A stretch of DNA of 64,000 nt from an uncultured bacterium (GCA_949285665.1 CASDYC010000001.1:582107-646106), one strand, 5' to 3'; shown: positions 6,193 through 14,932, numbered from the stretch's first letter. Made by a program: numbers and translations. The notes: a model not told the origin generated them from the sequence alone.

Positions 6193-7800
6193 TTAATAGC
6201 CTTTTTTACCTAAAAGGTGGAACATATTTTTCTTATAAATTTCAACTCCTGGTTGATTAAATGGATTAATTTTTAATAAGTATGCAGACATAGCACAAGC
6301 TCTCATGAAGAAATAAAATAAATAACCTAAGTTATATTCATCCATTTTATCTACATAAAGAACAAAATTATCAACATTACCTGAATTAGAGTGAGCATCT
6401 AATGTTCCTAAAAATGCTTTCTCATTAATATATGATAATGTTTTTCCTTCTAAATAATTTAATCCATCTAAATTTTCTTCATCATGTGGAACACTAACAT
6501 CTTTTGAAGGATTTTTAACATATAAAACAGTTTCAAATAAGATATGACTTCCTTCTTGTATAAATTGGCCCAAAGAATGTAAATCAGTGGTAAAATGGGC
6601 ACTATCTGGTAATAAACCTTTATCTTCTTTACCTTCTGATTCTCCAAATAATTGTTTTAACCATTCGTTTAATTGAACAAGTTTTGGTTCATATGTTATA
6701 AACATTTCTACAGATTTTTTATTATTTTCGTATTCATTAAATCTGTTTACGGCATATTTATAACAATCATTTGTATAAATATCATCATTATCATATTTAA
6801 TCATTGAATCATATGCGCCTTTTAAAACTTTTTTAATGTCGATTCCAGCAACTGCCATTGGGAATAAACCAACTGGAGTTAATACACTATATCTTCCACC
6901 AATATCATCTGGTAAAACATAAGTTTCATAACCTTCTTGATCAGCTAATGTTTTTAAAGCACCCTTTTCTTTATCAGTAACGGCAACAATTGCGTCTTTT
7001 GCTTTTTCTTTTCCAATTTTTAATTCTAATAATTCTTTTAATAATCTAAAGCTAACGCTTGTTTCAGTAGTAGTTCCAGATTTTGAAATAACACAAATTG
7101 CAAAATTTTTATTTTTCAAATAATCAAGTTCATCATAAATATATTCACTTGAAAATGTTTGACCCATATAAATAATTTCAATTTTATCATTATTTCTTAA
7201 ACCTTTTAGAGCATCGATTGCAGCCCGTGCTCCAAGATAACTTCCCCCAATTCCGCATACAACAAGGACTTCAAAATTGTCTCTAATGAATTGTGCCTTT
7301 TTAATAATTCTTTCAACTTCTTCTTTATTGTAATCTCTTGGCCAAGTTGTCCATCCTAGAAAATCATTGCCTTTTCCAGTTTTTTCATTAATCATGTGAT
7401 TAATTTTTTTAACGCTTTCTTCAAAATCTTTAAGATTTGCAGCGTTTTTAACATATTTTAAATCTAATTCCATAGAATCTCCTCCTTTATAATGTTCGAT
7501 CCAATAATTAATGTTACTTTCTAATTTTTTAAATCCGTTCATTTTACTTTCGTAAAGCGAACGTTCTTCTTTTGTTATACCCTTAATTGTAAAATTGATA
7601 AAATTTTTCTCTTTATCAATTTTAATTATTTTAACATTTAAAACTTGATTTATGTAAAATCTTGAATAAATATTACTAATATATTTGTTTGAGATTTCAG
7701 AAATATGAAGTAAACCTCGACTTCCGTCTTCTAATTCAAGAAACAAACCATAAGGCTTGATATTAATAATTTTTCCTAAAACTAAATCATTTACTTTCAT
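6193..7800 (-). CDS. pgi: S1 RNA-binding domain fused in frame to glucose-6-phosphate isomerase
   Basis: Residues 1 to about 75 form an S1/OB fold (KVNDLVLGKIINIKPYGLFL, LLHISEIS) like the small CvfD/YugI S1 proteins. The rest is a complete phosphoglucose isomerase interconverting glucose-6-P and fructose-6-P: GIGGSYLGARAAIDAL, SKSGTTTET, GGRYSVLTPVGLFPMA, HSLGQFIQEG and NQPGVEIYKKNMFHLLGK. Met110 (codon 7471-7473) is preceded by AAGGAGGAGATTCT, a near-perfect Shine-Dalgarno. The frame therefore also allows a free 426-residue Pgi (6193-7473), close to the usual Firmicutes length. No stop separates the parts. Either a true fusion is made, or two overlapping products are. Confidence 0.93.
   Translation of the reverse strand: MKVNDLVLGKIINIKPYGLFLELEDGSRGLLHISEISNKYISNIYSRFYINQVLNVKIIKIDKEKNFINFTIKGITKEERSLYESKMNGFKKLESNINYWIEHYKGGDSMELDLKYVKNAANLKDFEESVKKINHMINEKTGKGNDFLGWTTWPRDYNKEEVERIIKKAQFIRDNFEVLVVCGIGGSYLGARAAIDALKGLRNNDKIEIIYMGQTFSSEYIYDELDYLKNKNFAICVISKSGTTTETSVSFRLLKELLELKIGKEKAKDAIVAVTDKEKGALKTLADQEGYETYVLPDDIGGRYSVLTPVGLFPMAVAGIDIKKVLKGAYDSMIKYDNDDIYTNDCYKYAVNRFNEYENNKKSVEMFITYEPKLVQLNEWLKQLFGESEGKEDKGLLPDSAHFTTDLHSLGQFIQEGSHILFETVLYVKNPSKDVSVPHDEENLDGLNYLEGKTLSYINEKAFLGTLDAHSNSGNVDNFVLYVDKMDEYNLGYLFYFFMRACAMSAYLLKINPFNQPGVEIYKKNMFHLLGKKGY
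7471..7487 (-). promoter_or_regulatory. Internal ribosome binding site for free Pgi
   Basis: On the minus strand AAGGAGGAGATTCT directly precedes ATG (7471-7473) inside the S1-Pgi frame. It is the strongest Shine-Dalgarno in this part of the window, and the ATG lies where ordinary Pgi proteins begin. Confidence 0.7.
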
Positions 7801-8456
7801 AAGTGAGCCTCGATTTCATTTATATCTTGAAGGGTTGTTATTTTTAAATTATATTGACGATTTAATAAAAATTTTGGAGTGTCAATATATTTAAAATAAA
7901 TTGCACTATCATCAAAATTATTAACAAAATTATCTAAAACTGCTTGTTCGTGTGCTTTTAATATTTTTGATAATTTAAAAACTTGTGGTGTTTCAAGTAG
8001 TAAAATATCATCTCTTTTTAAATATGTTTTATTCTTTTTATCAAATACAGCATTATTTTCATATTTATATGGTATACATGATTCATTTTGTTTTGCAAAT
8101 TCAACAAACTTTTTAATATCATTAGCCTTTATAAACATTCTTGCAGAATCATGAATTACAACAAAATCTTTTTCTTTAACATTTTCAATGCTTTTTAATC
8201 CATTATACGTAGATTCTTGTCTTGTTTTTCCAGCTTCAACTAATTGAATGTTATTATAGTTTTTAGTTGCTTCCTTAATTAAAGAAAAGTATGAATTTTC
8301 TGCAACAATAATATATTTTTTGAATAATTTTGTATTGATTGCTTGTTCTAAAGAATATTGAAAAATATACTTATTTTTGTACTTTAGATATTGTTTTGGA
8401 GTTTCAATTTTCATTCTTTTGCCAACTCCACCGCATAACAAAATAAAATAATTCAT
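7797..8456 (-). CDS. ispD: IspD-like 2-C-methyl-D-erythritol 4-phosphate cytidylyltransferase
   Basis: A 219-residue nucleotidyltransferase with the IspD/TarI pattern: N-terminal LLCGGVGKRM followed by PKQYLKYKNK (CTP-binding loop), VIHDSARMFI in place of the usual HDAARP, and LETPQVFKLSKI. IspD makes CDP-methylerythritol in the MEP isoprenoid pathway; ispF occurs at 21958, which favours IspD over the ribitol-phosphate enzyme TarI. The chosen ATG (8454-8456) starts right at the conserved core. A TTG nine codons upstream is possible but unneeded. There is no RBS; an extended -10 (TGA TAAAAT, 8464-8472) lies 7 nt upstream. The stop overlaps the S1-pgi start by 4 nt. Confidence 0.8.
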   Translation of the reverse strand: MNYFILLCGGVGKRMKIETPKQYLKYKNKYIFQYSLEQAINTKLFKKYIIVAENSYFSLIKEATKNYNNIQLVEAGKTRQESTYNGLKSIENVKEKDFVVIHDSARMFIKANDIKKFVEFAKQNESCIPYKYENNAVFDKKNKTYLKRDDILLLETPQVFKLSKILKAHEQAVLDNFVNNFDDSAIYFKYIDTPKFLLNRQYNLKITTLQDINEIEAHL

Positions 8457-8483
8457 ACAGAATATTTTATCATAGATTAACAA

Positions 8484-9323
8484 TTATTGTTCATTGTTAT
8501 TACTTTTATCAAAAGAATTAATAATTGTTTCTGTGGCAATTAAATCAATAATACTTTTAACTAATTTATCGAGCTTAGAATTTTCTCTATAATCAGCTTT
8601 ACAAATATATTTAACTCTCTTATCTTCAAGTAATTGATTAGTTTTAAGACTTGATAATCTATTATGTTCAATGGCAATAGAAAATCCGCCATTATTTTTT
8701 ACAATTTCCATACATGGAACATCAGTAATTCCATCACCTAAATAAATCATATTATGATATGGAATTCTTCTTTTTTTAGTTTTGGCATTTAAATTATCAT
8801 CATCAGTTGCATCTAATACACCTTTTGAAATTCTAAATAAATATTGTGTTTTTTGAGTATAATTGACAGCATTTTTAGGCCAAATTGCAATTTTTGTTAA
8901 AGGATCATAGAAAAATTCACATCCATAAATTTCTTTAAAATATTTTGCAATTTTAGAACCACTGACAATTTCTTTATTTCCTGAGGAACAAAGATAATGT
9001 TCAATTCTTATTCCTTTTTTTGCTCCATAATCTTTGATTCTTTTAAACCAGGTTAAAACACCTTGATAAAATTCAATATTTTCACCACATTCATTTAAAT
9101 ATTTTTTTGTTAATGGAATATTTAAATCTTTACATTTTTTTTGCATTAAATACATATAACCAAGAATTTTTTCAACTCCATAATTTTTACAAATTTCAGT
9201 TGTTTCTTTCCAAAATTCATCTGGTGTCATATTTAAGTTTGGTATAAATTTATAATTTTGCATATCGGTTGTGCATAAAGTTTTGTCAAAATCATAAATT
9301 AGAGCAATAATTGGTTTTTTCAT
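8484..9323 (-). CDS. HAD-superfamily hydrolase (probable phosphatase)
   Basis: 279 residues with the three main HAD motifs: DFDKTLC (nucleophile and acid-base Asp, residues 11-17), CSSGN (Ser of motif II, about 113) and YLGDGITDVPCM (motif IV, about 194). A helical cap lies between motifs I and II. Cytoplasmic, with no signal peptide. RBS AGGAGA and a TATAAT about 20 nt upstream. The substrate cannot be read from the sequence. It precedes ispD by 27 nt. Confidence 0.8.
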   Translation of the reverse strand: MKKPIIALIYDFDKTLCTTDMQNYKFIPNLNMTPDEFWKETTEICKNYGVEKILGYMYLMQKKCKDLNIPLTKKYLNECGENIEFYQGVLTWFKRIKDYGAKKGIRIEHYLCSSGNKEIVSGSKIAKYFKEIYGCEFFYDPLTKIAIWPKNAVNYTQKTQYLFRISKGVLDATDDDNLNAKTKKRRIPYHNMIYLGDGITDVPCMEIVKNNGGFSIAIEHNRLSSLKTNQLLEDKRVKYICKADYRENSKLDKLVKSIIDLIATETIINSFDKSNNNEQ

Positions 9324-9364
9324 AATAATCTCCTAGTAAAATTATACCATTATATTAAAATAAA

Positions 9365-9393
9365 TTGAAATTATGCTCATAAATTGATATTTT
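9365..9393 (+). promoter_or_regulatory. Promoter of the LemA-like gene and peptidase
   Basis: TTGAAA, 17-nt spacer, TATTTT. The -10 ends 4 nt before the ATG at 9398, which implies a leaderless transcript or initiation at the ATG at 9410. It is divergent from the HAD gene promoter. Confidence 0.6.
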
Positions 9394-9397
9394 ATTA

Positions 9398-9940
9398 ATG
9401 ATTTTGTTTATGAATTTTTTATTAAGCGAAGTTGTTAGTAAAACTATTATTTGTATTGTTATATGTATAGTTCTTCTATACTTAGTTTTTGCAGTTTTTT
9501 CTATAATCTCTGCATTTTCATATCGAAATAAAATTAAATCTTGCTATAAATCATTTACGATTATTATTTTTGAAAAAATAAAAATTATTAAAGAATTGCA
9601 CGATTTTTTAAATAAAAACGAATTAATTAATAAAAAATTCGAGTATGATATTCAAAAAAATTTACTTAATAAAACATATTCTGAATGTTACATGGATTTA
9701 ATAAAAATATATAACGATTTATTATCATCTTTAAGATATAACAATACTTTTAAAGAAATTAAAAGTGATAAACTATTTTTAAGAATTTTAAAATTTAATA
9801 ATGAAACTGATATTCAATATTTTAAGTTATTAGAAAATTATAATTATGTCACTATTGCATATAATTATTATGTTAAAAATAAGTTAACTATTTTATGGAT
9901 GAAAATATTTAAATTAAAACCAAAAGAAAATTCATTTTAA
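9398..9940 (+). CDS. Membrane-anchored LemA-like protein
   Basis: 180 residues: one N-terminal membrane helix (about 12-36), then an all-helical domain. The C-terminus (LENYNYVTIAYNYYVKNK, then FKLKPKENSF) follows the LemA ending in which a Tyr-Asn pattern precedes a short F-x-F-K-P-K tail. LemA proteins are helical membrane-anchored proteins of uncertain role. Similarity is otherwise weak. A promoter (TTGAAA 9365-9370, 17 nt, TATTTT 9388-9393) lies so close that the first ATG is at the transcription start; ATG at 9410 is an alternative. It is followed 15 nt later by the peptidase gene, which has a strong RBS. Confidence 0.5.
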   Translation: MILFMNFLLSEVVSKTIICIVICIVLLYLVFAVFSIISAFSYRNKIKSCYKSFTIIIFEKIKIIKELHDFLNKNELINKKFEYDIQKNLLNKTYSECYMDLIKIYNDLLSSLRYNNTFKEIKSDKLFLRILKFNNETDIQYFKLLENYNYVTIAYNYYVKNKLTILWMKIFKLKPKENSF

Positions 9941-9955
9941 AGGAGGAAAATATTT

Positions 9956-11656
9956 ATGAATTTTAATGACATTCAATTACACTTTCCAAACATTGAAAAA
10001 ATACAAAGAAGATATCGGGTATTTTTAGAAGAATTTAAAAAAGCTGATAATGCAAAAGATGTTGAAAAATTAATTTCAAAAATTAATAAATTTGAAAGTA
10101 ATTTATCAAGCAATATTAACATTATTTATATAAGATATACAATTGACACAACTAATCAAGAGTATAAAAACGCAATGCAAACCGTTAATGAAATTTCTCC
10201 ATTAATTACTGAATGCAGTTGTGAAATTATTAAAGAAATTCTTAATAAACCTTTTAAGGATGAACTTGAAAAGAAATATGGAAAATTTTTATTCCAAAAA
10301 TATGAAAATTCCTTATTATCTTTTGATAAAAAAATTATCAATGATTTAATTGAAGAAAATAAACTTGTCAATCAACATGATGAAATTCTTGGTAATTCAA
10401 AAGTTATCTACAAAGATAAAGAGTATTCCATTGCACAACTCGGTAAATTTATTGAATCTACAGATAGAAATACTCGTTATGAAGTTTCAAAATTAATTGA
10501 AAAATTCTTTAAAGATAACGATAAACAACTTGGTGAAATTTACTCTAATATGGTTATTGTCCGTGATAGAATGGCAAAAAAATTAGGCTATACTAGTTAT
10601 GTTGATTTTGCTTATAAATTACTTGGGAGAACGGATTATAATAAAGAAAATATTAAAAATTATCGAAAACAATTATATAAAACAGTTGTTCCAATTTATA
10701 AAAAATTAATTAAACAACAAGCAAAATTAATTGAAATTAAAAATCCACAATTCTATGATTTGAATTTATATTTTAAAAATGGAAATCCTGCTCCACACGA
10801 TAACATCATTGAATTAACAAAAAAAGCTAATAAAATGTATCATTTAATGTCCAAAGAAACAGGAGAATTTTTCCAAATGATGATGGATTCAAATTTACTA
10901 AGCTTAGAAGCAACTAAAGGAAAACTTCCTGGCGGTTATATGACCAGCATTTCAAAATATAAGGTTCCATTTATATTTGCAAATTCTAATGGTACAAGTC
11001 AAGATGTCGAAACTCTAACTCATGAAGTTGGACACGCTTTCCAATATTACTGTGCAAGAAATATTAAAGTTCCAGAATATGTTTCACCTACTTTAGAAGC
11101 TTGCGAAATTCATTCTATGTCAATGGAATTTTTAACTTGGCCTTGGATGGACTTATTTTTTGGAGATGATGCAGAAAAATTTAAATATCAACATTTAGCA
11201 AATTCAATTTGCTTTATTCCTTACATGGCTTTAGTCGATGAATTTCAACATTTTGTATACGAAAATGTAAATATTACACATGAAGAAAGATGCGCAAAAT
11301 GGCGAGAACTTGAAAAGAAATGGTTACCTTTAAAAAAATACAGTGGATTTAATTTTTATAATAAAGGAACGTGGTGGCTAAAACAAAATCATATTTTCTC
11401 ATCACCATTTTATTACATTGATTATTCACTTGCTCAAGTGGTTGCATATCAATTTTTAAATGAATCATTAAAAAATAGAGGAAAAACATGGAATAAATAT
11501 GTCAAACTTTGTAAGCTTGGTGGAAAATATCCATTCCAAACATTGCTTGAAAAAGCTCATTTAAGAAATCCATTTATCGATGGAAATGTTAAAAAGAACA
11601 TTAGACCGCTTATTAAATTATTAAAAGAGTTTGATGTTGATAAATTAAATAAGTAA
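9956..11656 (+). CDS. M3 family oligoendopeptidase (PepF-like)
   Basis: 566-residue zinc metallopeptidase that cleaves short peptides in the cytoplasm. The catalytic motif is THEVGHAFQYY (HExxH), followed by the downstream Glu in PTLEACEIHSMSMEF as in M3 peptidases. The long N-terminal helical part and C-terminal LLEKAHLRNPF region also fit the family. Length is normal. RBS AAAGGAGGAAAATATTT precedes the ATG. It is the second gene after the LemA-like gene and ends at a good terminator. Confidence 0.92.
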   Translation: MNFNDIQLHFPNIEKIQRRYRVFLEEFKKADNAKDVEKLISKINKFESNLSSNINIIYIRYTIDTTNQEYKNAMQTVNEISPLITECSCEIIKEILNKPFKDELEKKYGKFLFQKYENSLLSFDKKIINDLIEENKLVNQHDEILGNSKVIYKDKEYSIAQLGKFIESTDRNTRYEVSKLIEKFFKDNDKQLGEIYSNMVIVRDRMAKKLGYTSYVDFAYKLLGRTDYNKENIKNYRKQLYKTVVPIYKKLIKQQAKLIEIKNPQFYDLNLYFKNGNPAPHDNIIELTKKANKMYHLMSKETGEFFQMMMDSNLLSLEATKGKLPGGYMTSISKYKVPFIFANSNGTSQDVETLTHEVGHAFQYYCARNIKVPEYVSPTLEACEIHSMSMEFLTWPWMDLFFGDDAEKFKYQHLANSICFIPYMALVDEFQHFVYENVNITHEERCAKWRELEKKWLPLKKYSGFNFYNKGTWWLKQNHIFSSPFYYIDYSLAQVVAYQFLNESLKNRGKTWNKYVKLCKLGGKYPFQTLLEKAHLRNPFIDGNVKKNIRPLIKLLKEFDVDKLNK

Positions 11657-11662
11657 TATAAA

Positions 11663-11685
11663 AGTCCCATAAAATGGGACTTTTT
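11663..11685 (+). terminator. Terminator after the M3 peptidase gene
   Basis: AGTCCCAT AAA ATGGGACT hairpin followed by TTTTT. It may also end the minus-strand tRNA-Cys/tRNA-Arg transcript arriving from the other side. Confidence 0.88.
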
Positions 11686-11703
11686 AATTAATAATATATA
11701 GAT

Positions 11704-11780
11704 TGGCGCGCCCTGAGGAACTCGAATCCGCAACCTTTAGTTTCGTAGACTAATGCTCTATCCAGTTGAGCTAAGGGCGC
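11704..11780 (-). tRNA. tRNA-Arg (ACG)
   Basis: 77 nt, acceptor GCGCCCT paired to AGGGCGC, anticodon loop CTACGAA giving ACG (A34 expected to become inosine), encoded CCA. Confidence 0.95.
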
Positions 11781-11800
11781 ACTTGATAAAACACTTTAAA

Positions 11801-11875
11801 TGGAGCTTCCTGTCGGATTTGAACCAACGATCATTGAGTTGCAGTCAATTGCCTTACCAACTTGGCTAAGGAAGC
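11801..11875 (-). tRNA. tRNA-Cys (GCA)
   Basis: 75 nt, acceptor GCTTCCT/AGGAAGC, anticodon loop CTGCAAC giving GCA, discriminator U73 as required for cysteine identity, encoded CCA. First of the two-gene unit. Confidence 0.95.
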
Positions 11876-11885
11876 GTGCCTTAAT

Positions 11886-11914
11886 ATTATATATTTTAAC
11901 TTTGTCAGTTTCAA
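11886..11914 (-). promoter_or_regulatory. Promoter of tRNA-Cys and tRNA-Arg
   Basis: TTGAAA (11909-11914), 17-nt spacer, TATAAT (11886-11891) on the minus strand, 10 nt before tRNA-Cys. It overlaps the divergent rdgB promoter. Confidence 0.85.
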
Positions 11915-11932
11915 TCAATTAGATTTTATATT
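11902..11932 (+). promoter_or_regulatory. Promoter of rdgB, leaderless type
   Basis: TTGTCA (11902-11907), 19-nt spacer, TATATT (11927-11932). The -10 ends 11 nt before the rdgB ATG, and there is no Shine-Dalgarno in the gap. Confidence 0.5.
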
Positions 11933-11943
11933 ACACTAATACT

Positions 11944-12540
11944 ATGTTAAATTTAGTTATCGCAACAAATAATTCTCATAAATTACAAGAATATAAAGAA
12001 ATTTTTAAAGATTATAACATTAATATAATTGCAATGAATCAAGTGGTTTCCAATCTAGAAATAGATGAAAACGGTAAGACATTTAAACAAAACGCACTTA
12101 TTAAGGCAAAATCTTTACAAAAATATACAAACTTACCAATTTTAGCAGATGATTCGGGAATTATTATTGAATTTTTAGGAAAAAATTTTCCAGGAATATA
12201 TTCTCATAGATTTTCTCAAAAAATGGGTGGCCAAGAAATTACAAATAAATATTTAATTAATCGTGCAAAGAAGGAAGAAAATAAAAAAGCTTATTTTGTT
12301 TGTACACTATGTTTATTAAATTTATCTTCAAAGCCAATATATTTTATTGGAAAAGTATACGGGAAAATTTCTGAAGATTTAAAAGGAATCCATGGATTTG
12401 GTTACGATCCAATTTTTATTTTGAATAAATTAAACAAAACATTTGCTGAATTAGAAGAAAATGAAAAAAATAGTTTTTCACATCGGGCTAATGCGTGTAA
12501 AAAACTATTAATTTATTTAAAAGAAAACAATTTTATTTAG
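11944..12540 (+). CDS. rdgB: XTP/dITP diphosphatase (RdgB/HAM1 family)
   Basis: Housecleaning enzyme hydrolysing ITP, dITP and XTP to monophosphates. Signatures: N-terminal IATNNSHKLQEYKEI, LADDSGI followed by PGIYSHRFS, and HGFGYDPIFI. 198 residues, normal for the family. It starts without an RBS very close to a -10 element. Its 3' end overlaps the convergent zinc-ribbon gene by 8 nt. Confidence 0.94.
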   Translation: MLNLVIATNNSHKLQEYKEIFKDYNINIIAMNQVVSNLEIDENGKTFKQNALIKAKSLQKYTNLPILADDSGIIIEFLGKNFPGIYSHRFSQKMGGQEITNKYLINRAKKEENKKAYFVCTLCLLNLSSKPIYFIGKVYGKISEDLKGIHGFGYDPIFILNKLNKTFAELEENEKNSFSHRANACKKLLIYLKENNFI

Positions 12541-13489
12541 ATAAATCTTTTAAAGTTTTTCTTCTTAAAAGAATAAAACCGATATAAGTTAAAGCAAATA
12601 ATCCAAGTGAAACACCTAATGTAATATAACCAGGCGTTTTATCTTCCATAGTTAGTGTTAATACTAAACCAACGATTGAAACAGCTATAAATAATGCTAA
12701 AGCAATAAAAATATATTTATATTTATCAGCAGTTACATTTAATTTAAAAACATAGTAATCTTGAATGTTAGAATAATCATCAATGTTAAATTCAGAATAT
12801 TTTAATTTTATATTTCCACTAAAAATTAATGTATCATCTAGTTTTTCACTTAGCTTATAAATATTTGAATCATTCAAATATTTTTTAATAAATTCTTCTT
12901 CAGCATTTATTTGATCTTTTGAAATAAAAACTGAATCTTGATATTCTTGCTCATTAAATAATGCAATATTTTCATTTATTAATTTATATAATTCATTTAC
13001 ATCTAATAAATTTTTATATGCAATTATTTTTTCTTCATCATTACTTGCAATGCTTATTAAATTATCCATTGCTTTTACATATTTAAAAAGACAAAGTAAG
13101 ACTTCTTCAAAAAAATGACCAATTCTAATATAAGTTGTTTGATCCAAAACTAAATCTTGATTATTAAAGTCTTCAATAAATTGTTTAAAATATGTATCTT
13201 TTAAAGTCGATTTTTTTATTCCGTTTAATAATTTACCTAAAAATGCATCTAAATTATTTGGTAAAAATCTCAAAACTTCATTATAACAATAAAATGCATC
13301 TTTATAAGAATATGCATTTGACTCATATTGTTCGGCACTTCTTAAATATTTTTTGATATGAATATTTGTAAAATCAACAACTGATTTATATGTAAATGCT
13401 TTATGACATTCTGGACATTCAAAAACATCAACATCTTTTTCAATGTCAATTTCTTTATGACAATTTGGACAAATTACCTTAATTTTCAC
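12533..13489 (-). CDS. Zinc-ribbon membrane protein of unknown function
   Basis: 318 residues. The N-terminus has a CPNC...CPEC zinc ribbon (residues 8-33), a long hydrophilic, mostly helical middle (FYCYNEVLRFLPNNLDAFLG resembles a TPR repeat) and two C-terminal membrane helices (about 255-275 and 285-308). It starts with GTG (13487-13489) behind RBS AAGGAAA. This ribbon-TPR-2TM plan is common in uncharacterised Bacillota proteins. It lies 11 nt after pduL on the same strand. Function unknown. Confidence 0.7.
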   Translation of the reverse strand: MKIKVICPNCHKEIDIEKDVDVFECPECHKAFTYKSVVDFTNIHIKKYLRSAEQYESNAYSYKDAFYCYNEVLRFLPNNLDAFLGKLLNGIKKSTLKDTYFKQFIEDFNNQDLVLDQTTYIRIGHFFEEVLLCLFKYVKAMDNLISIASNDEEKIIAYKNLLDVNELYKLINENIALFNEQEYQDSVFISKDQINAEEEFIKKYLNDSNIYKLSEKLDDTLIFSGNIKLKYSEFNIDDYSNIQDYYVFKLNVTADKYKYIFIALALFIAVSIVGLVLTLTMEDKTPGYITLGVSLGLFALTYIGFILLRRKTLKDLSK

Positions 13490-13500
13490 AATTTATTTCC

Positions 13501-14079
13501 TTATTTAATTAATTCGCCGTATACTTCTCCACTTGCACATGCTGCATTTGATTCATCGGTGTCAATATGCATATTTAAATGGAATTTTTCACTAACTCTA
13601 ATAACAACATCATCAAAAATTAATGCTCTACCAGTGTTAGAAATTTTAACTTTTACAATATCACCATTTTTAACATCAAAATCTTCAGCATCTTTTGGTG
13701 TCATATGAATATGTCTTTTTGCAACAATTAATCCTTCTTTTAAATCTAATTCTCTTCCATTTTCTGGATTTACAATTTTAATTGGGGCACTACCTTCAAT
13801 ATCACCAGATTCTCTAACAGGAGCATTAACCCCAAGAGTTCTTGCATCAGTTAAAGAAACTTCAACTTGATTAAATTTTCTAACTGGACCTAAAATTGAA
13901 ACCCTGCTAATTGTCTTTTTTGGACCAACAATATCAAGTCTTGTTGTTGATACAAATTGACCAGGTTGACTTAATTGGCTTCTAACTTGTAATTGAAAAC
14001 CTTCTCCCATTAAATATTCTAAAGATTCTTGTGTTAAATGAATGTGTCTTGCACTTGTTTCTACTAAAATTTTGTTCAT
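13501..14079 (-). CDS. pduL: PduL-type phosphate acyltransferase
   Basis: 192-residue PduL phosphotransacylase, converting acetyl- or propionyl-CoA to the acyl-phosphate. The two halves carry the zinc-binding histidine motifs SARHIHLT (near residue 10) and AKRHIHMT (near 123), with a third His in the C-terminal NMHID. No microcompartment shell genes are nearby and no encapsulation peptide is obvious at the N-terminus. A cytosolic housekeeping role in place of classical Pta is therefore likely. RBS AAAGGAG. Confidence 0.9.
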   Translation of the reverse strand: MNKILVETSARHIHLTQESLEYLMGEGFQLQVRSQLSQPGQFVSTTRLDIVGPKKTISRVSILGPVRKFNQVEVSLTDARTLGVNAPVRESGDIEGSAPIKIVNPENGRELDLKEGLIVAKRHIHMTPKDAEDFDVKNGDIVKVKISNTGRALIFDDVVIRVSEKFHLNMHIDTDESNAACASGEVYGELIK

Positions 14080-14144
14080 TAATTAACTCCTTTATTACCG
14101 TAATTATTTTATCATTTATTAGTAATTTTGTTAAAAATAAAAAC

Positions 14145-14172
14145 TTGAAAAAAGTTTAAATTGTAATATGCT
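14145..14172 (+). promoter_or_regulatory. Promoter of the GtrA-family gene, leaderless type
   Basis: TTGAAA (14145-14150), 16-nt spacer, TATGCT (14167-14172), ending 9 nt before the ATG with no RBS between. Confidence 0.5.
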
Positions 14173-14181
14173 TTTATTATT

Positions 14182-14745
14182 ATGGAAAACAAATTAGAGA
14201 AGAAAAAATATTCTAATAAATTAGAAATTCTACGATTTGTAATTGTTGGAGTTATTGCAACTGCAGTTGATTTAATAATCAAAATTATTATTAATACAGC
14301 TATTGGAGATAGTTTTAATAATTTAAATAATGGTGATTCATTAAAAACTTTTATTGGTTATACTTGTGGGTTTTTAATTGGAGTCGTAGTTAATTATTTA
14401 TTTTCAACTTTTTGGGTTTTTAAAAATGTTAAAGATGACAAAGAATCAAAATCATTAAAAGGTGTTTTATTATTTTTACTATTTTCAGTTATAGGATTTT
14501 TAATTGGTCTTGGAATTACTTATGGATTAGGTTATCTAATTTTATCAACTTCAAATATTAACATAATTGATTTCCAATTATTTCCAACCGATGGCTCAAG
14601 TATTTGGGAATATTTTGTTGATTGTTTATCAAATATAAATTTCTGGTGTTATATTATTGTTTTCGCAATTCAAACTTTAATTGTTCTTGTTTGGAATTAT
14701 GTTACAAGAAAAAAATTTATATATAAAGCACCTAAACAAGACTAA
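14182..14745 (+). CDS. GtrA-family membrane protein
   Basis: 187-residue integral membrane protein with four hydrophobic segments (about 15-38, 52-75, 93-117, 147-172) and the GtrA opening EILRFVIVGVIATAVDLIIK. GtrA proteins are thought to help move lipid-linked sugars or serve cell-surface polysaccharide synthesis. Here no glycosyltransferase is adjacent, so the substrate is unknown. It starts without an RBS. Confidence 0.82.
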   Translation: MENKLEKKKYSNKLEILRFVIVGVIATAVDLIIKIIINTAIGDSFNNLNNGDSLKTFIGYTCGFLIGVVVNYLFSTFWVFKNVKDDKESKSLKGVLLFLLFSVIGFLIGLGITYGLGYLILSTSNINIIDFQLFPTDGSSIWEYFVDCLSNINFWCYIIVFAIQTLIVLVWNYVTRKKFIYKAPKQD

Positions 14746-14787
14746 TTTCTAGTTTTTTTATTATTAATAATATATAATAATAGCACT

Positions 14788-14871
14788 GCGCGAGTGGCGG
14801 AATTGGTAGACGCGTACGTTTGAGGGGCGTATGGCATTGCCGTGTGAGTTCGATTCTCATCTCGCGCACCA
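14788..14871 (+). tRNA. tRNA-Leu (GAG)
   Basis: 84 nt class II tRNA, acceptor GCGCGAG/CTCGCGC, anticodon loop TTGAGGG giving GAG, long variable arm, encoded CCA. A TATAAT at 14773-14778 is 9 nt upstream; the -35 is poor. Confidence 0.95.
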
Positions 14872-14881
14872 GATTATTAAT

Positions 14882-14928
14882 AAATATTAAAGATTTAAAA
14901 AACTATGCAAATCTTAAATATTTTTTTA
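14882..14928 (+). terminator. AT-rich terminator after tRNA-Leu
   Basis: Imperfect 15-nt inverted repeat (14882-14896 with 14909-14923), almost all A and T, running into a T-tract. It is weak on GC, but the position directly after the tRNA supports it. Confidence 0.5.
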
Positions 14929-14932
14929 TTTT

